The translations under genes and the position numbers were made by a program. DNA of 64,000 bases from Mycolicibacterium alvei (GTDB lineage Bacteria > Actinomycetota > Actinomycetes > Mycobacteriales > Mycobacteriaceae): NCBI RefSeq assembly GCF_010727325.1, contig NZ_AP022565.1, forward strand, positions 4,216,001 through 4,280,000, written 5' to 3'. The notes below the pieces were generated by a model, which made no database searches, was not told the origin of the DNA, and saw only the letters and a list, made by a program, of their open reading frames with translations. Below, piece after piece: positions 1 through 9,250 of this stretch (its first letter is position 1; each line of letters begins with the position of its first letter).

Positions 1-2
1 CC

Positions 3-299
3 CACGACGGCGACAAGCACCAGGTGCCTCTCGATGAAGGCCAGTCACTCATGCAGGTCGCGACCAACAATGCAGTGCCTGGCATCGACGGCGACTGCGG
101 AGGCGAAGCGGCGTGCGGTACCTGCCACGTCGTCGTCGATCCGCAGTGGTCCGATCAGGTCGGCTCCTCCGGCGTCGGCGAAGAGGAGATGCTCGCGATG
201 AACCCCGAGCGTCAGCCGACCTCTCGGCTGTCCTGCCAGATGACGGCCTCCGAGGCATGGGACGGCTTGATCGTCCATCTGCCGGAGTTCCAGATGTGA
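3..299 (+). CDS. 2Fe-2S ferredoxin, 5' end outside the window
   Basis: Small electron carrier that passes electrons from the reductase at 1710 to the P450 at 322. The reading frame is open from the first complete codon at 3, so the N-terminus lies before the window. The cluster motif C-x5-C-x2-C is present (CGGEAACGTC), with a fourth cysteine near the C-terminus in SRLSCQM, as in adrenodoxin/putidaredoxin-type ferredoxins. It ends 22 bases before the P450 start, so the two are surely one operon. The internal ATG at 51 is not a plausible start because it would remove part of the conserved fold. Confidence 0.93.
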   Translation, partial: HDGDKHQVPLDEGQSLMQVATNNAVPGIDGDCGGEAACGTCHVVVDPQWSDQVGSSGVGEEEMLAMNPERQPTSRLSCQMTASEAWDGLIVHLPEFQM

Positions 300-321
300 C
301 GACGAAGGGAAGTGGTCAAAC

Positions 322-1713
322 ATGGTAAAAATCTCTGAAAAGGTCGCCGAGAAAGTTCAGGCGACCATCCCGATCGACCTGCAGATTCAAGGTGCACACG
401 CCTACGACAAAACTCGGCGTTGGGTGACCGGTACGAACGGGAAGAAACTCTTTGTAGAGCGTCCTATTCCGCCGGCCGAGGAGGTCGAACTCGCCGACAT
501 CGATCTCAGCAATCCTTTTCTCTATCGCCAGGGGCGCTGGCAGTCATACTACGAGCGCCTGCGTAACGAAGCTCCGGTCCATTATCAGCGGCACAGTGCC
601 TTCGGCCCGTTTTGGTCCGTCACCCGGCATGCCGACATCGTGGCCGTCGACAAGAATCATGAGGTCTTCTCCGCTGAGCCATTGATCGTCATCGGGGTGC
701 CGCCCCGCTTCCTGGATATCAAGATGTTCATCGCGATGGATCCACCACGCCACGACCTGCAGCGGGCGGCTGTCCAAGGGGTGGTCGCACCCAAGAACCT
801 ACGGGAAATGGAGGGTCTGATTCGCTCGCGCGTAAGGGAGGTGCTGGATAACCTCCCCGTGGATCAGCCGTTCGACTGGGTTCACGACGTCTCGATCGAG
901 CTGACCGCTCGAATGCTTGCGACCCTGCTGGACTTTCCGTACGAGCAGCGTCGCAAGCTTGTCGAGTGGTCGGATCTGGCAACCTCGATGGAGCAAACCA
1001 ACGGCGGTCCCTCGGACCTTGACGAGACGTTCGTCGGCATGCGCGCCATGGCCCGAGATCTCAGCCGGCACTGGCACGACAAGGCGGCCCGGACCGGTGC
1101 CGGAGAAGAGCCTGGGTTCGATCTGATCACCATGCTGCAGAGCAATGAAAGCACCAAAGACCTGATCGACCGGCCGATGGAGTTCTTGGGCAACCTTCTG
1201 CTGCTGATCGTCGGAGGCAACGACACGACCCGGAACTCGATGAGCGGCGGCGTTCTCGCGTTGAACCGCTACCCGGACCAGTTCGAGAAGCTGAAAGCAA
1301 ATCCCGACCTGATCCCCAACATGAACTCCGAGATTATCCGATGGCAGACGCCACTCGCCTACATGCGCCGGATCGCCAAGGCCGACACCATGCTGAATGG
1401 TCAGTTCATTCGCAAGGGTGACAAGGTCGTGATGTGGTACGCATCGGGAAACCGCGATGAGCGCGTATTCGATCGGCCCGACGACTTCATCATCGACCGG
1501 GACAACGCCCGCAACCACATCTCTTTCGGGTTCGGCGTCCACCGCTGTATGGGCAACCGGTTGGCCGAGATGCAGTTGCGGATCCTGTGGGAGGAGCTGC
1601 TTCCTCGTTTCGAGAAGATCGAGGTCATTGGTGAGCCCGAATACGTGCAATCCAACTTCGTCAGGGGAATCAGCAAGCTGATGGTCCGCCTCACCCCGAA
1701 AGCCGGCGCATGA
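322..1713 (+). CDS. Cytochrome P450, CYP153-type alkane hydroxylase
   Basis: Class I bacterial P450 expected to hydroxylate terminal methyl groups of medium-chain alkanes or similar chains. Visible motifs are the I-helix GGNDTTRNSMSGG near residue 300, the ERR-region EIIRWQTPL and the haem loop FGFGVHRCMGNRL with the ligand Cys at about residue 409. The phrases MFIAMDPPRH, VHDVSIELTARMLATL and HISFGFGVHRC are characteristic of the CYP153 family as I remember CYP153A sequences. The N-terminus is some 35 residues longer than CYP153A6 and starts at ATG 322 behind a GAAGGGAAG ribosome site. It overlaps the reductase by 4 nt (ATGA). Substrate range cannot be read from the sequence. Confidence 0.92.
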   Translation: MVKISEKVAEKVQATIPIDLQIQGAHAYDKTRRWVTGTNGKKLFVERPIPPAEEVELADIDLSNPFLYRQGRWQSYYERLRNEAPVHYQRHSAFGPFWSVTRHADIVAVDKNHEVFSAEPLIVIGVPPRFLDIKMFIAMDPPRHDLQRAAVQGVVAPKNLREMEGLIRSRVREVLDNLPVDQPFDWVHDVSIELTARMLATLLDFPYEQRRKLVEWSDLATSMEQTNGGPSDLDETFVGMRAMARDLSRHWHDKAARTGAGEEPGFDLITMLQSNESTKDLIDRPMEFLGNLLLLIVGGNDTTRNSMSGGVLALNRYPDQFEKLKANPDLIPNMNSEIIRWQTPLAYMRRIAKADTMLNGQFIRKGDKVVMWYASGNRDERVFDRPDDFIIDRDNARNHISFGFGVHRCMGNRLAEMQLRILWEELLPRFEKIEVIGEPEYVQSNFVRGISKLMVRLTPKAGA

Positions 1714-2912
1714 CTTTGCATCGAGCGGTCATCGTGGGCGCCAGCCACGCGGGCGCCCAACTGGCGGCCAGCCTTCGTCAAGAAGGATGGGACGGCGAGA
1801 TCGTCCTCGTCGGCAATGAATCGGCAGCGCCCTACCAACGCCCTCCGCTGTCGAAGGCATATCTGGCCGGGAACTGCACAGTCGACAAGCTCGCGATCCG
1901 CAGCGCCGAGTTTTACACAAAGCTGCGAATCGAAGTTCTGGATGCGACGGTGGAGGCAATCGATCGCGCAGCGGGTCACCTCTCGCTGAGCACCGGCGAG
2001 GTGCTGCCCTACGACAGGCTCGCGCTGTGCACGGGCGCGCGCCCCCGTCGGCTCTCCACCCCAGGCGCCGACCTGGCCGGAGTCTTCTACCTACGCACCG
2101 CGGCGGACGTCGAGATGATCCGAGACGCCACCAGACCGGGGCGTCGAGCCGTGATCATCGGCGGCGGTTACATCGGATTGGAGACGGCTGCCTCCTTGCG
2201 TGCGTTGGGTCTAGAGGTCACCGTGCTCGAGGCGACGGAGCGCGTCCTCGAACGGGTGACCGCCCCGGAGGTATCGGCGTTCTTCGACCGGATCCACCGG
2301 GAGGCGGGCGTCAACATCCAGACGGGCGCGCGGGTCGAGGCTCTGTCTGGCGACGGCAAAGTCGGCGAAGTAGTCCTGGCCGGTGGCGAATCGATTTCCG
2401 CCGACCTCGTCATTGTCGGCATCGGCGTTGAGCCGAACACCGAGCTCGCCGCTGCCGCGGGCTTGGTCGTCGACAACGGCGTCGTGATCGACGACCAAGC
2501 CCAGACCAGCGACTCCGCCATCATGGCCGCCGGGGACTGCGTCAGCCACGACATGGCTCGTTACGGCCGCCGTATACGTCTGGAGTCCGTGCCCAGTGCG
2601 GCCGAGCAGGCCAAAGTCGCGGCGGCGACTTTGTGCGGGAAGTCCAAGAAGATATCAGCGCTGCCTTGGTTTTGGTCAGATCAATACGACCTCAAGCTCC
2701 AGATCGCGGGTCTCAACACCGGGTACGACGAGGTGGTCCTCAGCGGCGACCCGACCCGCGACCGCGACTTCACCTGCTTCTACCTGCGTGCCGGCGAGCT
2801 CATCGCCGCCGACTGCATCAATCGCCCCCGCGACTTCATGTTCAGCAAGCGGGTCATTACGCAGCAGGTCCCCGTCGAACGGGCCGAACTCATGCTCGCC
2901 GGCTCGGTCTGA
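1710..2912 (+). CDS. FAD-dependent ferredoxin reductase
   Basis: NAD(P)H:ferredoxin oxidoreductase that completes the P450 electron chain (reductase, ferredoxin, P450). It has an N-terminal FAD motif VIVGASHAGAQLA, a second dinucleotide fold VIIGGGYIGLETA near residue 150 for the nicotinamide cofactor, and the late FAD motif IMAAGDCVSHDM. Its 400-residue length fits the putidaredoxin reductase/rubredoxin reductase family. The ATG overlaps the P450 stop as ATGA, implying translational coupling. A 265-nt spacer follows, so the operon may pause or end here before the SCP2 gene. Confidence 0.93.
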   Translation: MTLHRAVIVGASHAGAQLAASLRQEGWDGEIVLVGNESAAPYQRPPLSKAYLAGNCTVDKLAIRSAEFYTKLRIEVLDATVEAIDRAAGHLSLSTGEVLPYDRLALCTGARPRRLSTPGADLAGVFYLRTAADVEMIRDATRPGRRAVIIGGGYIGLETAASLRALGLEVTVLEATERVLERVTAPEVSAFFDRIHREAGVNIQTGARVEALSGDGKVGEVVLAGGESISADLVIVGIGVEPNTELAAAAGLVVDNGVVIDDQAQTSDSAIMAAGDCVSHDMARYGRRIRLESVPSAAEQAKVAAATLCGKSKKISALPWFWSDQYDLKLQIAGLNTGYDEVVLSGDPTRDRDFTCFYLRAGELIAADCINRPRDFMFSKRVITQQVPVERAELMLAGSV

Positions 2913-3111
2913 GGTCATGGCTGCATGGGCGATGGGACGGCGACTGCGATTGCGACGCGTGTGTCGGAGACGAACGTCAGCGAGAACCGCCATCCAACTC
3001 CGCTGGCCGCGGGGACTGGCTAGCGGATGCCGCCGGGCACCTCGGCGGTGTTACCGCAGCGCATCAGAAGCTAGTGGAGGTCGCCAACAGGCGTGACGAT
3101 TTTTGCGGGGG

Positions 3112-3135
3112 GAGCATCGTCTTGAGTCGATGCTC
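3112..3135. repeat. Inverted repeat in the reductase-SCP2 spacer
   Basis: The 265-nt spacer 2913-3177 has no convincing gene. It holds GAGCATCG (3112-3119), an 8-nt spacer and CGATGCTC (3128-3135), a perfect 8-bp inverted repeat ending 42 nt before the GTG of the SCP2 gene. It could be an operator for the downstream transcription unit or a weak attenuating hairpin. There is no U-run behind it, so a simple terminator is less likely. Confidence 0.4.
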
Positions 3136-3177
3136 GCGACTGTTCTGTTCTGACAACGAGATTGGTGGAGATTGACG

Positions 3178-3588
3178 GTGGCGGTATTCAAGGACGAGGA
3201 CGAGGTCTATGCCTTCTTGGGTGGGATCTTTCAACGGGGCTTGGAGAAGGAGGGACTGGCGGACAAGCTCGCAAATTCGGGTGTGGTGTTACGGGTGCAC
3301 TACACCGATCCGGACGCGGTGGTAACGGTGGACATGCCGAAGAAGGTGGTGGAGACCGGAGCGGCCAGTACCGCGGTGCCCAACGTGGAGTTGTTCATGT
3401 CGGCGGACACTGGAAACAAGTTCTGGCTGGGCAAGGTGAACCTGACGATGGCGATGGCCAAGGGGACGGTGCGCGCAAAGGGCCCGGTGCCGAAGTTGAT
3501 CAAGTTGATTCCGCAGGCCAAGAATCTGTTCCCCGAGTACCGGTTGATGCTGCAGAGTCAGGATCGGCAGGACCTCATCGATGCGTGA
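3178..3588 (+). CDS. SCP2-domain (sterol carrier/lipid-binding) protein
   Basis: A single free-standing SCP2-type domain of 136 residues; the family forms a hydrophobic tunnel that holds fatty acids, acyl-CoAs or sterols. The pattern with GVVLRVHYTDPDAVVTVDM, then a 'VELFMSADTGNKFWLGKVNLTMAMAKGT' type strand-helix segment (about residues 70-100) and the C-terminal helix is typical. Start chosen at GTG 3178 because GGTGGAG (3164-3170) lies 7 nt upstream; the in-frame TTG at 3172 is too close to that site. It sits between the P450 system and the acyl-CoA ligase, so a role in carrying the hydrophobic substrate or product is a reasonable inference. Confidence 0.82.
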   Translation: MAVFKDEDEVYAFLGGIFQRGLEKEGLADKLANSGVVLRVHYTDPDAVVTVDMPKKVVETGAASTAVPNVELFMSADTGNKFWLGKVNLTMAMAKGTVRAKGPVPKLIKLIPQAKNLFPEYRLMLQSQDRQDLIDA

Positions 3589-3624
3589 CCGTCGCCTCAT
3601 CAAGGGTTGTCGGGCGGGCTCTCG

Positions 3625-5253
3625 ATGAGGAGCACGATGCAGGACGTTGCGTTGACGGTGCCCGCGATCGTGGCCCATGCTGCGGCAGTCCATGGCGATC
3701 GCGAGGTGTTGACCGCACGCGGACCCCAACAGATCTCTGGGGTGTCGTATCATGAGTTGGGGCAGCGTGCGGCGCGGTTGGCGAATGCGTTGCGCGAGAT
3801 AGGCATTTGTGGAGACGAGCGTGTCGCGACGCTGCAGTGGAGCAACCAGGAGCACCTGGACTGTTACGCGGCGGTGCCGTCGATGGGTGCGGTGCTACAT
3901 ACGTTGAATCTGCGGCTGCCACCTGAACAGCTGACGTGGATCGCCAATCATGCCGAAGATCAGGTGATCATCGTCGACGGTACGGTGCTGAACCTGTTGG
4001 CGGCGGCGTTGCCGTCGATGACCTCGGTGCGCACGGTGCTGGTGACCGGCACGGGTGATCTTACCGCAGTGCAGGGCTGCGGAAAGGACGTCCTTCGCTA
4101 CGACGATGTGGTGGCAGCCCAGCCGAGCACGTTCGACTGGCCCGACGTCGACGAGCAGTCGGCCGCAGCGATGTGCTACACGAGCGGTACTACCGGGCAC
4201 CCGAAAGGCGTTGTCTACAGCCACCGTTCGACGTGGTTGCACTCTCAATCGGCGTGCACCTCGAACGCCTTGGGCATCGGTCATGACGACACGGTGTTGG
4301 CGATCGTTCCGATGTTCCACGCTAATGCCTGGGGGTTGCCGTATGCGGCGATGATGGCGGGGGCGCAGCTTCTGCTGCCTGACCGTTTCCTGCAGGCGGG
4401 GCCATTGGTGGAGATGATCGAGGCGGCCCGGCCCACGATGGCGGGCGCTGTGCCGACGATCTGGACCGATGTCTTGCACTACCTGCGCGACAATCCCGGC
4501 CACGACGTGAGTTCGCTGGAGATGGTGGCGTGCGGTGGTTCGGCGGTTCCGAGGTCGTTGATGACTGCCTATGACGAACTGGGCATCCGAATCGTGCAGG
4601 CCTGGGGGATGACTGAGACCTCCCCGCTGGCTGCGGTCGCTCTGCCGCGGAACACCGACACCCCGGAGAGGTCCCTTTACCTGCGGGGAACCCAAGGCAG
4701 GGTAGTGGCCGGTGTGCAGGCGCGCATCGTTGATGACAGCGGTGCAGAACAACCTTGGGACGGACTGTCGGTGGGGGAGATTCAGATCCGCGGCCCGTGG
4801 ATCACTCAGTCCTATTACGAGCATGACAGTCCGGCGGTGTCGCCGGACGGTTGGTTATGCACCGGGGATGTCGGGACCATCAGCGCCGATGCGTTCATCA
4901 CTCTCACCGACCGCGCCAAAGACGTGATCAAGTCTGGAGGGGAGTGGATCTCCTCGGTGGAATTGGAGAACGAGTTGGCCGCTCACCCTGCAGTACGCAC
5001 CGCCACGGTGATTGGAGTGCCCGACGACAAGTGGCAGGAACGGCCGCTGGCAGTGGTGGTCCTGGCCGCTGACTGCACCGCCACCGCTGCGGAGTTGACT
5101 GAGTTCCTGCGTGCACGGGTGGCCAAGTGGTGGCTACCGGAACGGTGGGCGTTCGTCGCCGACGTTCCGTTGACGTCTACTGGCAAGTTCGACAAGAAGA
5201 AGCTGCGCCGCCAGCATGCCGACGGTGAGCTCGCCGTCGAGACGCTGGCGTGA
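3625..5253 (+). CDS. Fatty-acid-CoA ligase (AMP-forming), FadD type
   Basis: Adenylating enzyme that activates a carboxylic acid with ATP and joins it to CoA. Core motifs are all present: P-loop [16 protein letters not shown] near residue 190, WGMTETSP, the adenylate-binding [10 protein letters not shown], hinge [14 protein letters not shown] and the catalytic lysine segment [11 protein letters not shown] at the C-terminus. Length of about 542 residues is normal for long-chain acyl-CoA synthetases. I chose ATG 3625 ([12 protein letters not shown]) because relatives start this way; ATG 3637 has GAGGAG 4 nt upstream and is the alternative. In the cluster it would activate the fatty acid made from the P450 product. 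Confidence 0.9.
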   Translation: MRSTMQDVALTVPAIVAHAAAVHGDREVLTARGPQQISGVSYHELGQRAARLANALREIGICGDERVATLQWSNQEHLDCYAAVPSMGAVLHTLNLRLPPEQLTWIANHAEDQVIIVDGTVLNLLAAALPSMTSVRTVLVTGTGDLTAVQGCGKDVLRYDDVVAAQPSTFDWPDVDEQSAAAMCYTSGTTGHPKGVVYSHRSTWLHSQSACTSNALGIGHDDTVLAIVPMFHANAWGLPYAAMMAGAQLLLPDRFLQAGPLVEMIEAARPTMAGAVPTIWTDVLHYLRDNPGHDVSSLEMVACGGSAVPRSLMTAYDELGIRIVQAWGMTETSPLAAVALPRNTDTPERSLYLRGTQGRVVAGVQARIVDDSGAEQPWDGLSVGEIQIRGPWITQSYYEHDSPAVSPDGWLCTGDVGTISADAFITLTDRAKDVIKSGGEWISSVELENELAAHPAVRTATVIGVPDDKWQERPLAVVVLAADCTATAAELTEFLRARVAKWWLPERWAFVADVPLTSTGKFDKKKLRRQHADGELAVETLA

Positions 5254-5298
5254 ACCATCCACTGCTACGGAAGCACCGACGTTGAGGAGAGGACACAC

Positions 5299-6405
5299 AT
5301 GAAAACACGCGCTGCCGTGCTCTGGGGCTTGGGAGAGAAGTGGGAGGTTGATGAGATCGAGCTGGATCCGCCCGGTGCGGATGAAGTGCTGGTCCGGTTG
5401 ACCGCCAGCGGGTTGTGCCATTCAGACGAACACCTGGTGACCGGTGATCTGCCGTTTCCGCTGCCCGTCGTCGGTGGTCATGAAGGCGCCGGCACCGTGG
5501 TCGAGGTGGGTGCAGGTGTCGAGGACCTGGCCGAGGGCGATTCGGTCATCCTGACGTTCCTGCCGTCTTGCGGGCACTGCTCTTACTGCGCGCGCGGGAT
5601 GGGAAACCTGTGCGACATGGGTGCGGCGATCATGATGGGACCCCAGATCGACGGCACCTACCGCTTCCATGCCCGCGGCGAGGATGTCGGCCAGATGTGC
5701 TTGCTGGGCACGTTCTCGGAATACACCGTGGTGCCGAAGGCCTCCTTGGTCAAGGTTGACCACGGGACACCGTTGGACAAGGCGGCCTTGATCGGTTGCG
5801 GTGTCACGACCGGTTACGGCTCGGCGGTACGCACCGGTGACGTGCGCGCCGGGGATACCGTGGTCGTGATCGGCGCCGGCGGCATCGGCATGAATGCGAT
5901 CCAAGGCGCCCGCATCGCTGGCGCGTTGACCATCGTGGCTGTCGACCCAGTGGAGTTCAAGCGCGAACAAGCTGGCGGTTTCGGCGCGACGCATGCCGTT
6001 GCCACCATCGATGAGGCCTGGTCACTGATCAGCGACATCACCCGTGGCAAACTCGCCGACGTCTGCGTCTTGACCACCGACGTCGCCGAAGGGGCCTACA
6101 CCGCTGAGGCGCTATCACTGGTCGGTAAACGCGGCCGTGTGGTCATTACCGCGATCGGACACCCCGAAGACACGTCGATGTCGGGCTCGCTGCTGGAATT
6201 AACGCTGTATGAAAAGCAGATCCGCGGTGCCCTCTACGGCTCGTCCAACGCCGCCCACGACATCCCGCGGCTCGTCGAACTCTACAACTCCGGACAACTC
6301 AAACTCGACGAGCTGATCACCCGTGAGTACACCCTCGATGAGATCAATGAGGGCTACGACGACATGCGGTCAGGCCGCAACATCCGAGGACTCATCCGAT
6401 TCTGA
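5299..6405 (+). CDS. Zinc-dependent alcohol dehydrogenase, NDMA-type MDR family
   Basis: Medium-chain dehydrogenase/reductase expected to oxidise the P450-made alcohol to the aldehyde. Catalytic zinc ligands are seen in SGLCHSDEH and GGHEGAG, the structural zinc loop is C-x2-C-x2-C-x7-C near residue 90, and the Rossmann motif is VIGAGGIGMNAIQGA. The overall sequence resembles the mycobacterial group that keeps NAD tightly bound and is assayed with N,N-dimethyl-nitrosoaniline. It starts at ATG 5299 behind GAGGAGAGG, 45 nt after the ligase. No aldehyde dehydrogenase follows, so that step must be supplied elsewhere or by this enzyme family. The 270 nt after the gene hold nothing I can identify. 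Confidence 0.9.
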   Translation: MKTRAAVLWGLGEKWEVDEIELDPPGADEVLVRLTASGLCHSDEHLVTGDLPFPLPVVGGHEGAGTVVEVGAGVEDLAEGDSVILTFLPSCGHCSYCARGMGNLCDMGAAIMMGPQIDGTYRFHARGEDVGQMCLLGTFSEYTVVPKASLVKVDHGTPLDKAALIGCGVTTGYGSAVRTGDVRAGDTVVVIGAGGIGMNAIQGARIAGALTIVAVDPVEFKREQAGGFGATHAVATIDEAWSLISDITRGKLADVCVLTTDVAEGAYTAEALSLVGKRGRVVITAIGHPEDTSMSGSLLELTLYEKQIRGALYGSSNAAHDIPRLVELYNSGQLKLDELITREYTLDEINEGYDDMRSGRNIRGLIRF

Positions 6406-6675
6406 CAGAGCACCGAAAGCAGGGAAGCGCAAAACGGCACCAAGCGAGCTCAGTACAACGATGGCGATGCTGCGGGTCAGGGGCTCTCACCGTTGACGCT
6501 TTGATGCGGATAGCGATCGAAAGCAATGTTTCCCATAGTCATAGGCGGTCGAGCTGCGCGGGTGAGATTGGCTGCGGTCGACCAGTTCTGGCACCTACCG
6601 CCAGCCGCGACGCCTTGATGGAACGTAGCTTTCGATGAGTCTTAACAGTGCTATTGGACAAGAGAGGAAGCGGCG

Positions 6676-7776
6676 ATGGCGAGGATTGAAATTCCCTATC
6701 CCCACAGGAGAGGAGGGCACTGTGGTTCCGGTGCGCTGCGTGACCTTACTGAATGGGCACAACTAGGATGGGGGACAGAAACACTCAGTGAAGGATTGGT
6801 CTTCACCCTCGGCGGAGCCTTGGACTTCTCGTACGTCCGCTCTACGCAATTGTTTCCCCAGATCTACCTGGTAGGACGAGGAAGCGACCTGGAAAAAGAC
6901 TACCTCTCCCGAGTTGGTGCAAACTGCGTAGTGCGATCGACCGATGACGCAGACGTGGGATGGTCATTTGTTACCGACGAAGTCGACAAGGGCCGACCCG
7001 TCATGGTCTGGGCTGACATCGGCGAACTTCCTTACCTGCGCGTCCGATTGCACATGAGCCGTCACGACATCGTCATCACCGGATATGATGACGAACAAGG
7101 GGTTGCCTATGTGGTCGATAATGACCGCGAGACCACCCAAACGGTGGCTTATGACGACCTGCGCCGGGCGCGGTCCTCGGTAGGGTTCCCTACACCGACC
7201 CGGCACACCACATATCACGTCGACTGGCCGGAGCGAGTGCCCGACCTTGGGCCGATTGCCGCCACTGCATTAGCCGCGAGCGCAGCTTTCATGCGCGGCG
7301 GTGCCGTAGGTGCGCCGCTACTGCGCATCGAGGCAGCTGAAGTCGAGGCCTCCGGTTTGAAGGGTGTGCAGGAGTTCGCCGATGACGTACGGCATTGGCC
7401 AACGGTGTTTGATGACGACGCCCTGACCGCGGCATTGTTCGGGCTCGGGGCGTTCATCGAGAAAGCCGGAACCGGTGGCGGGCTCTTTCGTATGCTGCAA
7501 GCACAAGGTTGCCAGAATATCGCCGATCTCCTCGGGGACGCCGCCGCAGCCGAAGCGGCGGCCGCGGCCCGACACGCTTCCCAAGCGTGGTCTGAGCTTG
7601 CGGCCGCAGCCACCGATGCCGGCACATCGCTACGGAGTCGTAGTCTCGCTGCGGCCAAAATCGCCGCGACGATCCCGGACTCCGAAACACGCCTCGTCGA
7701 AGCCCTCGAAACGGCCAGTCGATCCGTTGGCACTGTCGATACCGGCCTCGAGGCTTATCTGAAAGGCTATCTGTGA
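6676..7776 (+). CDS. BtrH-like N-terminal domain protein with DUF4872-like C-terminus
   Basis: The first ~170 residues resemble the butirosin biosynthesis protein H N-terminal domain, a C39-peptidase-like fold. RRGGHCGSGALRDL puts Cys16 in the nucleophile position, RLHMSRHDIVITGYDD gives a candidate His and YVVDND a candidate Asp/Asn, so an acyl- or peptidyl-transfer active site may be intact. The remaining ~190 residues are alanine-rich helices typical of the DUF4872 partner domain. BtrH itself transfers an acyl group from a carrier protein; no carrier or biosynthetic genes are seen here. ATG 6676 follows GAGAGGAAG. Its stop overlaps the next gene by 4 nt. Substrate unknown. Confidence 0.75.
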   Translation: MARIEIPYPHRRGGHCGSGALRDLTEWAQLGWGTETLSEGLVFTLGGALDFSYVRSTQLFPQIYLVGRGSDLEKDYLSRVGANCVVRSTDDADVGWSFVTDEVDKGRPVMVWADIGELPYLRVRLHMSRHDIVITGYDDEQGVAYVVDNDRETTQTVAYDDLRRARSSVGFPTPTRHTTYHVDWPERVPDLGPIAATALAASAAFMRGGAVGAPLLRIEAAEVEASGLKGVQEFADDVRHWPTVFDDDALTAALFGLGAFIEKAGTGGGLFRMLQAQGCQNIADLLGDAAAAEAAAAARHASQAWSELAAAATDAGTSLRSRSLAAAKIAATIPDSETRLVEALETASRSVGTVDTGLEAYLKGYL

Positions 7777-8441
7777 GCGACACTTCAAACGAATCGAGTT
7801 TCCTGGAGACAACTGGGTTCCTCGATTGGCAGCACGACGATGTACAGCGCTTCACCGAGGACGCGGTCGGTGACGTTCGTGACCCTGTGCAGAAGGCGAG
7901 GTTGATCTTCACCGCTGTGCGGGACAGGATTTGGTACGATCCCTATAGCACCGACGACGATCCCGAGCATTATCGGGCGAGCTATGTAGCGACAGCGTCG
8001 AGGGCGTATTGCATACCGAAGGCGGTGCTGCTGACCGCGGCAGCTCGTGCGGCGGGCATTCCGGCCCGGCTCGGATTCGCGGACGTGCGCAACCATCTGC
8101 AGACCACCACATTGCGTGCCCGGATGGGAGGTACCGACGTGTTCGTCTACCACGGATATAGCGAATTACAACTCAACAACCGCTGGGTGAAGGCCACTCC
8201 GGCGTTCAATGCCGAGCTCTGCGCGCGATTCGGTGTACCTCCGATCGACTTCGACGGCCACACCGATGCGCTCCTCCATGCCTACGACGGTGGGGGAAGC
8301 CAACACATGGAGTACCTCAACGACCGCGGTTGGTACCACGATCTCCCCTTCACCGACATCGTTACAGAGTTGCATCACCGGTACGGCCCGCTCATGGCTG
8401 GCGCTGGAGCCCAGCGTGACGCCTTCTCCCAGGAGTTGTGA
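7773..8441 (+). CDS. Transglutaminase-like superfamily protein
   Basis: The segment SRAYCIPKAVLLTAAARAAG (about residues 70-90) has the nucleophile Cys at the head of the core helix, and VFVYHGYSEL about 50 residues later supplies the His of the papain-like transglutaminase fold. Where many relatives have the catalytic Asp this protein reads RWVKATPAFN, so the third residue may be replaced or supplied elsewhere. GTG 7773 overlaps the BtrH-like stop (GTGA), which argues for coupled synthesis and joint function. Two Cys-His enzymes in one transcript suggest peptide or amide-bond chemistry, but the pathway is not known to me. No signal peptide, so cytoplasmic. Confidence 0.78.
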   Translation: MSDTSNESSFLETTGFLDWQHDDVQRFTEDAVGDVRDPVQKARLIFTAVRDRIWYDPYSTDDDPEHYRASYVATASRAYCIPKAVLLTAAARAAGIPARLGFADVRNHLQTTTLRARMGGTDVFVYHGYSELQLNNRWVKATPAFNAELCARFGVPPIDFDGHTDALLHAYDGGGSQHMEYLNDRGWYHDLPFTDIVTELHHRYGPLMAGAGAQRDAFSQEL

Positions 8442-8695
8442 GGCGCTGCGGACTGTGTGCCAGTTCATTGTGACGCGATCTGGCCGGCTATGAATACACT
8501 GCAGTCCAAGGGATTACGGGCAGGACCAGATAGCCGACAGTGTCCTAATCGGAAGGTGTGTCGCAGCGATGATCTCGGCGGGCTAACGAGTCCTACATAC
8601 ATATCTACCGGCGATCAGCCCAGTCGACGCCGGCGCAATTCTTCAGTCGTGTGGTGAACCACGCGCTACGAGGGTCTATTTAGGAGGGTTTCGTC

Positions 8696-9250
8696 ATCGA
8701 AGAGCAAGCGGAAGAAGATTCGGCCATCGCATGGTGGCATAGCTTTCAGGATCGTGCTGTCGCCGCCGACGGCGACTACCTTGATGCGCACCACCCGTGG
8801 TGCCTTGGTTGCGGCACAGACAATCCGCACGGTCATCGCCTGCGAGCGCGTCGGCATGGCGACGGGGTGGGTGCCAGGCATATCTTCGACGGCAGACATC
8901 GCGGCGCACCCGGTATCGCACATGGCGGCGCAGTCATGACCGTACTCGACGACATGGTGGGCATGTTGCTGTACGTCGTCGGTGAGATGGCCGTCACCCG
9001 CAGGTTCGATACCGAGTTCTACGCGCCGGTGTTGCTGGGGGTCCCCTACGAGGTCAGCGCGGAGCTGGTGTCCAAGACCGGCCGGAAACTCGAAGTCCGG
9101 ACAGAATTGCGCGAGGAGACTACCGGTCAGCTAGTCGCGTCCGCCTCAGGGTTATTCGTCGTCGTCACGATGGCGCACTTCACTAGTTCCATACAGAAGG
9201 CGACTTCGACACCCTGCATTGTGCGGTCACCCAGGGAGGGAAGATGCTGA
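8696..9250 (+). CDS. PaaI-type hotdog thioesterase with non-canonical start
   Basis: Hotdog-fold acyl-CoA thioesterase-like protein: HPWCLGCGTDNPHG, GAPGIAHGGAVMTVLDD (active-site helix) and the strand with TEFYAPVLLGVPYEV match the PaaI/THEM4 family and the homolog at 11737-12255. The reading frame is open from 8684, after TAG 8681-8683, but contains no ATG, GTG or TTG until GTG 8867, which would cut off a third of the domain. A perfect AGGAGG (8682-8687) sits 8 nt before ATC 8696 and 5 nt before GTC 8693, so either a rare ATC/GTC start is used or an original ATG has been lost. The last ~15 residues diverge from the homolog. Confidence 0.65.
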   Translation: MEEQAEEDSAIAWWHSFQDRAVAADGDYLDAHHPWCLGCGTDNPHGHRLRARRHGDGVGARHIFDGRHRGAPGIAHGGAVMTVLDDMVGMLLYVVGEMAVTRRFDTEFYAPVLLGVPYEVSAELVSKTGRKLEVRTELREETTGQLVASASGLFVVVTMAHFTSSIQKATSTPCIVRSPREGRC

